Shown here in pieces: positions 1 through 5,812 of a DNA stretch of 58,392 nt (positions are counted from its first letter, which is position 1; every line of letters starts with the position of its first letter). The DNA lies in the NCBI GenBank assembly GCA_024398835.1, contig JAKSIK010000015.1, positions 1 to 58,392 of the forward strand, written 5' to 3'. The notes under the pieces are model-generated. The model ran no database searches, was not told the DNA's origin, and was given only the letters and a program-made list of their open reading frames with translations. The stretch is from Fibrobacter sp. Its GTDB lineage: Bacteria > Fibrobacterota > Fibrobacteria > Fibrobacterales > Fibrobacteraceae. Both the position numbers and the translations under genes were made by a program.

Positions 1-109
1 CCCCCCCCCCTTAAAGCCATACAAAACGTCTATTTCAAGGCAGCAGCGTCATAATCTTGCGTTTTCAGCCAGAAAAATGAATCTTAGGTTAAGATAACGG
101 AGGTAAATT

Positions 110-316
110 ATGATTGTTACCTTGAGAAATGTCGACACGCCGTTTTTGAGCGTTATAGAAAGTTTGTTGCAACTTCGCAAGGATGTCTATATGGAAACAT
201 CTGAAGAAGAGCCGAACGATCTTACCGCCAGGGTTATGGCAGAAAGTGAGGCCGGGAAAAATCTCAGCCCCGTTTACAAGAACACCAGCGACTTCATGGC
301 GGCATTGAATGCTTGA
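110..316 (+). CDS. Small antitoxin-like protein of a RelB/YafQ-type pair
   Basis: A 68-residue acidic protein with a strong ribosome site (GGAGG about 7 bases before the ATG). Its stop overlaps by 8 bases the start of a YafQ/RelE-like toxin frame (309-587). Such translational coupling is typical of type II antitoxins, which bind their toxin and repress the operon. The role is inferred from size, charge and the toxin next door; no DNA-binding motif is certain. The pair is probably a relic because the toxin frame carries an amber codon. Confidence 0.6.
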   Translation: MIVTLRNVDTPFLSVIESLLQLRKDVYMETSEEEPNDLTARVMAESEAGKNLSPVYKNTSDFMAALNA

Positions 317-587
317 TTTACGGTTTACGAACCAGTTCAAGAAAGATTACAAACTTGCCCAAAAGCGTGGCTACGATTTGTCCGAATTCGAAGCAGTCGT
401 AAACAAACTTCGCAACAGAGAAGAACTCGAGCCAAAATACAAAGACCACCAATTGTCAAACAATTAGAAAAACCATCGGGATTTCCATCTGCATCCTGAT
501 TTGGTAATCATCTACCGCATTCAAGAAAACGAGCTAATCCTGGAAATGGTCCGCATGGGAACACATTCGGACTTGTTTAAGAAGTAA
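309..587 (+). pseudogene. YafQ/RelE-family mRNA interferase toxin with in-frame amber codon
   Basis: From the ATG at 309 the frame runs 92 codons to TAA 585-587, with a single in-frame TAG at 465-467 (codon 53). The part before it begins MLDLRFTNQFKKDYKLAQKR. The part after it contains RDFHLHPDLVIIYRI and ends GTHSDLFKK. Together these match the YafQ layout of a basic N-terminal helix, the RDFH..PD..IIYR core and a C-terminal GTHSDLF. Family members usually have Trp at the interrupted site (KL.G.W), so one TGG to TAG change explains it. Either a toxin silenced by point mutation or, less likely, a gene read through by suppression. Confidence 0.75.
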
Positions 588-606
588 CTTTTGCGTTAGG
601 GATAGT

Positions 607-716
607 GACCCCTTGGGGCGGCGCCGAGGCGCCGTTGCAAGAGCCACGCGGGCGTACCGCAGGTGCGCACGGGCGACCTTGCAATATAGCCCGACCCCGG
701 CGGAGCCGGGGGAATG
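607..716. repeat. GC-rich cluster of hairpins left of the valS fragment
   Basis: No coding frame is convincing here. The stretch can form successive hairpins: CCCC-TT-GGGG, GGCGCC-GA-GGCGCC, a long-range TTGCAAG/CTTGCAA pairing enclosing GCGG-GCGTA-CCGC, and CCCCGGC-GGA-GCCGGGG. It is much richer in G+C than its flanks. A comparable hairpin-rich block (34016-34190), also containing GGGGCGGCGCC, lies next to the ileS fragment, so the two may be related elements. Function unknown. Confidence 0.5.
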
Positions 717-731
717 CCCAAATAAAAATAA

Positions 732-1027
732 ATGGCCGGTTACCTCTACCGCTTTGTGTGGGACAACGTCTGCTCCAGCTACCTCGACAAATGCGTAAGC
801 CGAGAGTCGCGGACAAATTCATTTGTCCATGACCGAGGCTAGCATTTGGCACGAAGTGCAAATCGAAAAAGGCGAAGGGATTTGCAGCTTCCATTGAGCG
901 CAAACTTTCTAATGAAAAGTTTGTCAACGGAGCACCAGAGGCTGTCGTTAATGCTGAAAAGGTAAAACTTGCCACACAACAAGACATCATCAGCAAGAAC
1001 GAGAAGGCTTTGGAAGAATTGCGCTAA
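732..1027 (+). pseudogene. Broken valyl-tRNA synthetase (valS) fragment
   Basis: Two pieces of ValRS are visible. At 732-791 the peptide GYLYRFVWDNVCSSYLD resembles the start of the anticodon-binding domain. At 845-1027 the frame encodes the C-terminal coiled-coil arm, recognised by IERKLSNEKFVNGAPEAVV and ending KNEKALEELR. The roughly 200 residues expected between them are missing; in their place is a structured motif (799-839) with in-frame stops. The fragment keeps a strong terminator (1075-1107), so it looks like the tail of a once complete gene or a captured 3' copy. A functional valS must lie elsewhere. Confidence 0.7.
799..839 (+). other. Structured repeat motif, copy A (at valS' break)
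   Basis: Helix GCC 799-801 / GGC 837-839; internal loop GAGA 802-805 / CGA 834-836; helix GTC 806-808 / GAC 831-833; 2x2 loop GC / AT; terminal hairpin GGACAAA-TTCA-TTTGTCC at 811-828. A second hairpin follows at 844-863 (ATTTGGCAC / GTGCAAAT with one bulge). The same loops with different helices occur at 35104-35148 and, inverted, at 34058-34098. Preserved loops with changing stems suggest RNA or single-stranded DNA structure rather than a duplex binding site. Confidence 0.6.
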
Positions 1028-1074
1028 ACACTACATCTGCCGCAAGGTTCTTTGCAAGCCACAAATACGGATTT

Positions 1075-1107
1075 AAAGAGGTGTTCCCAACAGAGCACCT
1101 CTTTTTT
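1075..1107 (+). terminator. Rho-independent terminator after valS'
   Basis: Perfect 9-bp stem AAAGAGGTG (1075-1083) / CACCTCTTT (1096-1104) with a 12-base loop, running into six T residues. It lies 48 bases after the valS' stop. Confidence 0.8.
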
Positions 1108-1156
1108 CATATCATTATATACCTCGAAATAGTTCCGTGGAATGGCATTCCTTGCG

Positions 1157-2113
1157 TTACCTACGATTTTTTTCCTGTTCTTGACTTTTCTTCAACACCT
1201 CGTCTAGCGTAAATTCTTCCTGTGTAAAGAAAAAGGTGTTCTTCCCCAAGTCCTGGAGCGAAGCCCCGAAATGGTAAGCCGTATCGTCGATAAATAAGAA
1301 TCGGTCATGCATGCCATAACTGGGTTTAATTTCAATAGGGCAATTAGCGTATTGCGCATTATAGGTTGACATGTCCACCTCAAAGACCTTGCTTTTGTCG
1401 TAGGTGTAGATAGTCACGGAAACACCCCTATCCCGTTTGAGCATCATTGCCAAAACTTTTTCGTTTACATACCTATCAACCAAAACGATACGTTTCCTTG
1501 CCTGACGAATCAGACCGCAAACAAACACATATGCGTCAAACTCTTGATTGTTATAAAAAAGGCCTTTATTTTTCAACTCACCATGATCCATAGCCTCAAA
1601 AATCACATCAAATTTGTGTTCATGGTCAAGCAGACGTGCATCTTGCTCTACTTCTTTACATTCCACATGATTTAACCGACTGATCAAGCCTCCGTTCTGC
1701 ATCATAAGATGGCGCATTGAAACAAAAGCATCCATAATCTGAAGAGATACACGAACCGCAATTTCACTCCGCAGGACCGACGCAAGCATCGCAACCCCCT
1801 GTTCTGTGAATGCATACGGCAGTTTTCTGACCCCGCCCCAACTTGAAGTCACAATTTGTGACTTCAAGTTTTGCCCCTCATTGCCAATAGTAGGCAGTTC
1901 ACTACGAATCAGTTGAAAACAATTCCTTTCCGGAAAACGTTCAATGTTACGTTTGACAGCCTGATTTAGAGCCTTCGTTTCAACGCCGTAAAGCACCGCC
2001 AGGTCACGATCCAGCAACACCTGCTTGCCACGAACAATCCGAATCATCTTCTCTATACCCGACTCCACAGGCATATTTACGCCGATTATTGTCTTTTTTC
2101 CGTCATCTTTCAT
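1157..2113 (-). CDS. ORF6N-domain protein with PLD-like C-terminal domain
   Basis: 318 residues. The N-terminal part (about 20-110: RIVRGKQVLLDRDLAVLYGV, then NQAVKRNIERFPERNCFQL) is the ORF6N domain, a presumed DNA-binding module found in phage and bacterial accessory proteins. The C-terminal third contains MHDRFLFIDDTAYHFGASLQ, a phospholipase D-like HxRF..ID motif common in ORF6N proteins. The start at 2113 is chosen for its GGAG box; an upstream in-frame ATG at 2173 lies inside a long inverted repeat. Preceded by a structured leader (2138-2257). Likely a mobile or defence-related regulator; substrate unknown. Confidence 0.75.
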   Translation of the reverse strand: MKDDGKKTIIGVNMPVESGIEKMIRIVRGKQVLLDRDLAVLYGVETKALNQAVKRNIERFPERNCFQLIRSELPTIGNEGQNLKSQIVTSSWGGVRKLPYAFTEQGVAMLASVLRSEIAVRVSLQIMDAFVSMRHLMMQNGGLISRLNHVECKEVEQDARLLDHEHKFDVIFEAMDHGELKNKGLFYNNQEFDAYVFVCGLIRQARKRIVLVDRYVNEKVLAMMLKRDRGVSVTIYTYDKSKVFEVDMSTYNAQYANCPIEIKPSYGMHDRFLFIDDTAYHFGASLQDLGKNTFFFTQEEFTLDEVLKKSQEQEKNRR

Positions 2114-2137
2114 TTTTACTCCATACAATGCAAAAAA

Positions 2138-2195
2138 CCGACTCTTGTTATATAAAAAACACCCATTATTCATTGGGGATATAACAAAAAGTCGG
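2138..2195 (-). terminator. Long inverted repeat with T-tract in the leader of the ORF6N gene
   Basis: On the minus strand the arms CCGACTTTTTGTTATAT and ATATAACAAGAGTCGG pair almost completely and are followed by TTTTTT (2137-2132), as in an intrinsic terminator. It lies between the putative promoter (2257-2252) and the ORF6N start (2113), so it could act as an attenuator or end a short RNA. Confidence 0.55.
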
Positions 2196-2209
2196 CTTTC
2201 AGTCGATCT

Positions 2210-2257
2210 AGGCTTGTGGCGAGACCCTCACCACCAGTGCCTGTTACGACAAATATA
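2210..2257 (-). ncRNA. Candidate structured leader RNA and its -10 box upstream of the ORF6N gene
   Basis: A TATATT box reads on the minus strand at 2257-2252. The following transcript can fold as AGGC / GCCT (2242-2239 and 2213-2210) closing an internal loop and an 8-bp hairpin GTGGTGAG-GGT-CTCGCCAC. It is followed directly by the terminator-like inverted repeat 2195-2138. The arrangement (promoter, folded region, terminator, gene) looks like an attenuated leader or a small RNA. No known riboswitch class was recognised. Confidence 0.4.
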
Positions 2258-2337
2258 CAAAAAAAGGAAATAGAAAGGCCTAATCAAAAATAAAGTGACT
2301 CGCAACCCGTTTAGCATCAACATTTCAAGAAATCCCA

Positions 2338-2376
2338 AAATTAGGAAGTCCCCGGGCTTCCTAATTTGTCTATATT
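2338..2376 (+). promoter_or_regulatory. Promoter with 30-bp palindromic operator upstream of the esterase gene
   Basis: Arms AAATTAGGAAG (2338-2348) and CTTCCTAATTT (2357-2367) are exact reverse complements around TCCCCGGG. Four bases downstream is TATATT (2371-2376), so the palindrome covers the expected -35/spacer region. This is the usual place for a repressor operator. The cognate regulator is not identifiable here. Confidence 0.55.
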
Positions 2377-2396
2377 CTGAAGGACAAAGGTTCCCC

Positions 2397-3308
2397 ATGT
2401 CCAAAACCAGTGAAAAATACCGTGTCGAATGGCTTGCAGCCGACAAAGCCCGCGATGAGGGGCTTACGGAGCCAGCGGACGTCATCGCCGTCAAAGACAT
2501 TCCCTATGGCGAATTCGGGGGCTGGAATCTGCTGGATTTGTACATGCCCAAGGCGTCGCAAAAACTTCCGGTAATCGTAAGCATTCACGGTGGCGCCTTC
2601 GTCTACGGGCAAAAAGAGACCTATAAGTTCTACCTCATGAGCCTTGCCGAGCGCGGTTTTGCCGTGGTGAATTTCAATTACAGGCTCGCTCCCGAATACA
2701 AGTTCCCGGCAGCCTTGGAAGATACCGATGCCGTTTTGCATTGGATTTTCGATAACGCAGCAAAATACAATCTGGATGCAAATAACGTCTTCATGGTCGG
2801 AGATTCCGCGGGGGCGAACTACGCCGCACTCTACACCATCTACTGCATCAATCCGGAATACGCCCGCAAAGTGCAGCGCGCATCCATAGCTTGGTTTGGA
2901 GCGCCCGCTAGAATCAATCCGCCAGCAGGTTTTGCGCCCCGAGCAATCGCCCTCAACTGCGGCGTCTATGACCTGACGGAAGACCGCAACCATCAAGCCG
3001 ACACCATGCAGGATCTTTTCGGCGAGCATCTGCAGGAATGCTGCGAATATCTGAACGTGATGGATTACCTGACTAAAGACTTTCCGCCAGCATTCGTGAT
3101 GACTGGCGAATACGACTTTCTGAAATCGCAAAACCTGCAAATGAGCGAAACTCTTTCAAAACGGAACATTCCTCACGTTTTCAAATGCTATGGCAACAAG
3201 GAAACCCGGGAAATCTCCCATGTATTCCACGTGAACACGAAACTCCCCCTCGCACACCTTTGCAACGATGAAGAATGTAAATTCTTTAAGGGACACACCA
3301 ACGCATAA
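2397..3308 (+). CDS. Alpha/beta-hydrolase esterase (hormone-sensitive-lipase-like)
   Basis: 303 residues from the ATG at 2397; the frame is open further upstream, but the promoter and palindrome lie there. Visible motifs are the oxyanion-hole sequence HGGAF, the nucleophile elbow GDSAG, a candidate acid in TGEYDFL and a candidate catalytic His in ISHVFH. This fits carboxylesterase or acetyl-xylan-esterase-like enzymes that cleave small ester bonds. No signal peptide is seen, so a cytoplasmic location is expected. The next gene starts 9 bases after its stop, so the two are probably co-transcribed. Confidence 0.8.
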   Translation: MSKTSEKYRVEWLAADKARDEGLTEPADVIAVKDIPYGEFGGWNLLDLYMPKASQKLPVIVSIHGGAFVYGQKETYKFYLMSLAERGFAVVNFNYRLAPEYKFPAALEDTDAVLHWIFDNAAKYNLDANNVFMVGDSAGANYAALYTIYCINPEYARKVQRASIAWFGAPARINPPAGFAPRAIALNCGVYDLTEDRNHQADTMQDLFGEHLQECCEYLNVMDYLTKDFPPAFVMTGEYDFLKSQNLQMSETLSKRNIPHVFKCYGNKETREISHVFHVNTKLPLAHLCNDEECKFFKGHTNA

Positions 3309-3317
3309 GGAGGTCCC

Positions 3318-4136
3318 ATGCGCCAGAAACTGATTATCACAATAGCCCGCGCCTTCTGCATTCTCGGATTTTTCGCCCTGAATGGCTGGGCGGAAGACAA
3401 TTCCAAAATTCTGAAAGTGGACGATAACACCACCGCCTATTGGATTCAGGACAACGCGCAAGAGATGCTGAACCCGCCCAAGCTCTTCGGCGAAGCAAGC
3501 GAAGCCCTCTTCACCCAACTGAATTTGACACAGGGTGTCCCGGCCTCCATGGGGACATTCCTCCTCAAAGCCGACGGCGAATACATCCTTTTCGATACAG
3601 GCCTTGGCAAGGAACGGGGGCAGTTTTTCACCCAACTCGCAAAACTGGGAGTCAGCCCCGATTCCATCAAGAAAATCTACATCACCCACATGCACCTGGA
3701 CCACATTGGCGGCCTCGTGAGTGGCGGCAAGAAGAATTTCAAAAATGCCACGCTATACATCAGTCAGGTGGAATTCGACGCCTGGACCAAGGAACTTCCC
3801 AACAACGACTTGCAAAAGGAAGTGGCAAAGGTCTACAAGGGAAATATTAATTTGTTCAAATTCGGTGACACGCTCCCCCACCAGATTCTCGCCATGGATG
3901 CCGCAGGCCATACTCCCGGCCACACCGTTTTCCAGAAGGGAAACCTCCTCATCGTCGGCGATTTGATGCACGGTTACGCTCTGCAAATAAGCCACCCCGA
4001 AATCAATTCCAACTACGACAAGGACAAGGAAAATTCCATCAAGGCCCGTCGCTATTTTCTGGATTACGCACAAAAGAACAAACTGACCATGGGCGGCATG
4101 CACTTCCCTGCGCCTGGATTCCAAAAAAACTGGTAA
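3318..4136 (+). CDS. Exported metallo-beta-lactamase-fold hydrolase
   Basis: 272 residues with an N-terminal signal sequence (basic start, hydrophobic stretch to about residue 24, cleavage near GWA/ED). The metal site is clear: HMHLDHIGG supplies the HxHxDH motif, AAGHTPGH the next His and GDLMH the bridging Asp. The layout resembles quorum-quenching lactonases and other MBL hydrolases of the periplasm; the substrate cannot be read from sequence. AAGGAGG is a strong ribosome site. Likely in one operon with the esterase upstream. Confidence 0.8.
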   Translation: MRQKLIITIARAFCILGFFALNGWAEDNSKILKVDDNTTAYWIQDNAQEMLNPPKLFGEASEALFTQLNLTQGVPASMGTFLLKADGEYILFDTGLGKERGQFFTQLAKLGVSPDSIKKIYITHMHLDHIGGLVSGGKKNFKNATLYISQVEFDAWTKELPNNDLQKEVAKVYKGNINLFKFGDTLPHQILAMDAAGHTPGHTVFQKGNLLIVGDLMHGYALQISHPEINSNYDKDKENSIKARRYFLDYAQKNKLTMGGMHFPAPGFQKNW

Positions 4137-4171
4137 TTTTTCCAAAAGCGCATGAACCGCTTAAAATATTG

Positions 4172-4340
4172 TATATTTATAAGCGTCTCTATCAACCCTT
4201 CCGACAGCGTTGCAAGCTCATCAACGGGAATCTTTGGGCTAGCCGGGTGACAAATCCGGTGTCGCAGAACGGGAAGGAGATCCATTCTTGCGAAATGCGC
4301 AGGCCGAGGGGATGAAACCACCTGCTGCGTCGCAATACAA
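4172..4340 (+). ncRNA. Possible structured noncoding transcript
   Basis: A TATATT box at 4172-4177 is followed by no ATG with a usable frame. The next 160 bases contain nested complementarity: CCTTCC pairs with GGAAGG about 75 bases later, CCGG-GTGACAAAT-CCGG sits inside, and TTGCG/CGCAA encloses GCAGG/CCTGC. This suggests a folded RNA, but it could be a decayed gene. Between 4340 and 4460 nothing was recognised. Confidence 0.3.
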
Positions 4341-4460
4341 AATCCCATACCAGAACTCATTGAATCATATTGCCTTGTTTTCACAAGACAACCCTGCACC
4401 TCCTTCGAAAAAACGGGATTTTCGCCAATTTTGTTTTTTGGAGAGAATAAATAAAAATTA

Positions 4461-4489
4461 TTGACAAGTAAATAAAAATTATTTATAAT
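4461..4489 (+). promoter_or_regulatory. Exact consensus sigma-70-type promoter
   Basis: TTGACA (4461-4466), 17-bp spacer, TATAAT (4484-4489). It drives the short ORF at 4495 and/or the XRE regulator at 4668. Such an exact match is unusual in this window, where most promoters show TATATT. Confidence 0.75.
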
Positions 4490-4494
4490 TATGT

Positions 4495-4635
4495 ATGAAA
4501 TTGTATTCAACTGCTGACTCAAGAATTAACCCAATTTGGCCCAATCCGTTCCAATTGGCCGAACTATGGGATGATCGTTGGAACCAGAACACACCATTGC
4601 CACTTGTCTCACAAATGGGTAGCATGCTGGGTTGA
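4495..4635 (+). CDS. Short ORF between promoter and XRE gene, function unknown
   Basis: 46 codons, starting 5 bases after the consensus -10 box and therefore possibly leaderless. The Trp-rich peptide includes NPFQLAELWDDRWNQN. A second frame after 4590 encodes WVETEQGIQVEVTYVG before stopping, so this may be the remains of a longer gene (for instance a toxin partner of the XRE protein) broken by a frameshift. No family recognised. Confidence 0.3.
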   Translation: MKLYSTADSRINPIWPNPFQLAELWDDRWNQNTPLPLVSQMGSMLG

Positions 4636-4667
4636 AACAGAACAAGGTATTCAAGTGGAGGTAACAT

Positions 4668-5084
4668 ATGTTGGCAGTCGTGAGAGCGCCCCGTATGCAA
4701 AAAACTGAGCCAGTCTGCTTCTCTATTCAAGGAGAGGTTCCCGAATATGTAATGAAATTTCTTCGACGCAAATTTGCCGACATAAGAATAATGGATACCA
4801 CCCCTATTCCAAAAGATAGCGATGCAAATGACTATGATGAAGAACTTATTCGTTGGGAAGACTCAAAACTGCAAAAAGATATCCTTGCCACAATGACTCC
4901 GGGAGGCAACCTCAAGCTCCTCCGCACCACCTTCAAGATGACCCAACGGGAACTGTCCAAAAAGACAGGCGTCGCCGTCCAAGCGATTTCCGCCATGGAA
5001 CGCGGGCGCGCCCCCATCGGTCGCAAGATGGCGCACAAACTGGCAGATGCGCTGGGGACTAGCTACAGAAACCTGTTCTGGTAA
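4668..5084 (+). CDS. XRE-family helix-turn-helix regulator (antitoxin-like)
   Basis: 138 residues; GGAGG precedes the ATG. The C-terminal half (about 80-138) is a Cro/C1-type HTH: LKLLRTTFKMTQRELSKKTG, then VQAISAMERGRAPIGRKMAHKLADALG. The N-terminal 75 residues are acidic and of unknown fold. Size and structure fit HigA-like antitoxins or phage-type repressors. No intact partner gene is next to it, but a decayed frame lies between it and its promoter. Confidence 0.75.
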   Translation: MLAVVRAPRMQKTEPVCFSIQGEVPEYVMKFLRRKFADIRIMDTTPIPKDSDANDYDEELIRWEDSKLQKDILATMTPGGNLKLLRTTFKMTQRELSKKTGVAVQAISAMERGRAPIGRKMAHKLADALGTSYRNLFW

Positions 5085-5138
5085 GGGAAACGAGCTAAAA
5101 ATCTTGACTTACGAAATCAAATTTTTTATTCTTTCACC

Positions 5139-5771
5139 ATGACTAAGAAACTACTCCTTCTCGCCATAGCAGCCCTATTCCTCTGCAGTTGCTTCACACC
5201 CAGTCGCGTTGAGCCTTCCGTCAAGGAGTATACCTTCAACAACATGGGGCGCACTTACGTGAGCAGCAGGACTGTTTTCATTCCCGTTCCTCTCCCGCTC
5301 AAGTACGAGTTCGGCGGATCTTGGGACATCCGCTTCAACGCCTTCTCCCTGGAGCAGGAATTTTTCTCATTCTTCGTTCTGAAAGACAACAAGAAAATCG
5401 GAATCCGAGGTGCGCGAAAAGACTATTTCGCCCAGGACTCAACCTTTACCGCCCCCTTTGACCTAAGCGACGAAGAATTCATCATGTACTACTTGAACTG
5501 GGATATGGATTATTGGGAAGGGCTGGCTGCCAAAACCACCGATGCAGTAACAGGACACAAGATAAACTACACCGCAGGCCAGGCTGCATACAATTCCGAA
5601 AAGAAATACGGAACCATCAGACGTTCCCTGCCCGACAGCAAAACCTGCACTCTGGCCAGCATCCAGAAAAACGACTACATCTACATGATTACTGGCATGA
5701 CGTCCCTCGACGATAGCGACGACATGTGCGAAGTCATTGCGGAAATCTGGGAAGATCGAGCCGAATTTTAG
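5139..5771 (+). CDS. Hypothetical lipoprotein
   Basis: 210 residues with a lipoprotein signal: KK, hydrophobic core and lipobox LCSC with the modified Cys at residue 18. The mature part has no recognised domain; it is rich in aromatic and acidic residues and has two further Cys. Predicted to be anchored in the inner or outer membrane on the periplasmic side. TTGACT at 5104 may be the -35 of its promoter. Its stop lies just upstream of the promoter of the SNF2 gene. Confidence 0.65.
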   Translation: MTKKLLLLAIAALFLCSCFTPSRVEPSVKEYTFNNMGRTYVSSRTVFIPVPLPLKYEFGGSWDIRFNAFSLEQEFFSFFVLKDNKKIGIRGARKDYFAQDSTFTAPFDLSDEEFIMYYLNWDMDYWEGLAAKTTDAVTGHKINYTAGQAAYNSEKKYGTIRRSLPDSKTCTLASIQKNDYIYMITGMTSLDDSDDMCEVIAEIWEDRAEF

Positions 5772-5797
5772 TACTTGCCCATTTGAGCACTTTTTGC

Positions 5798-5803
5798 TAT
5801 ATT
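5798..5803 (+). promoter_or_regulatory. TATATT -10 box, 9 bases before an ATG
   Basis: The predicted transcription start falls on or next to the ATG at 5813, so the SNF2 mRNA is probably leaderless. No Shine-Dalgarno sequence is present. Confidence 0.55.
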
Positions 5804-5812
5804 TCGGCACCT

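Noticed and set aside
1..10. Poly-C tract as a phase-variable element
   Set aside because: It lies exactly at the window edge and is more likely a contig-end artefact; the left side cannot be seen.
799..863. Integron attC site or hammerhead ribozyme
   Set aside because: No GTTRRRY/RYYYAAC core pair and no CTGATGA...GAAA core; no integrase in the window.
2295..2396. Earlier start for the esterase
   Set aside because: The extension would place the palindrome and TATATT box inside the gene, and the added residues do not resemble family members.
4196..4340. Cobalamin riboswitch
   Set aside because: Only GGGAA and a P4-like hairpin resemble it; the conserved GCCACTG box and a B12-related downstream gene are missing.
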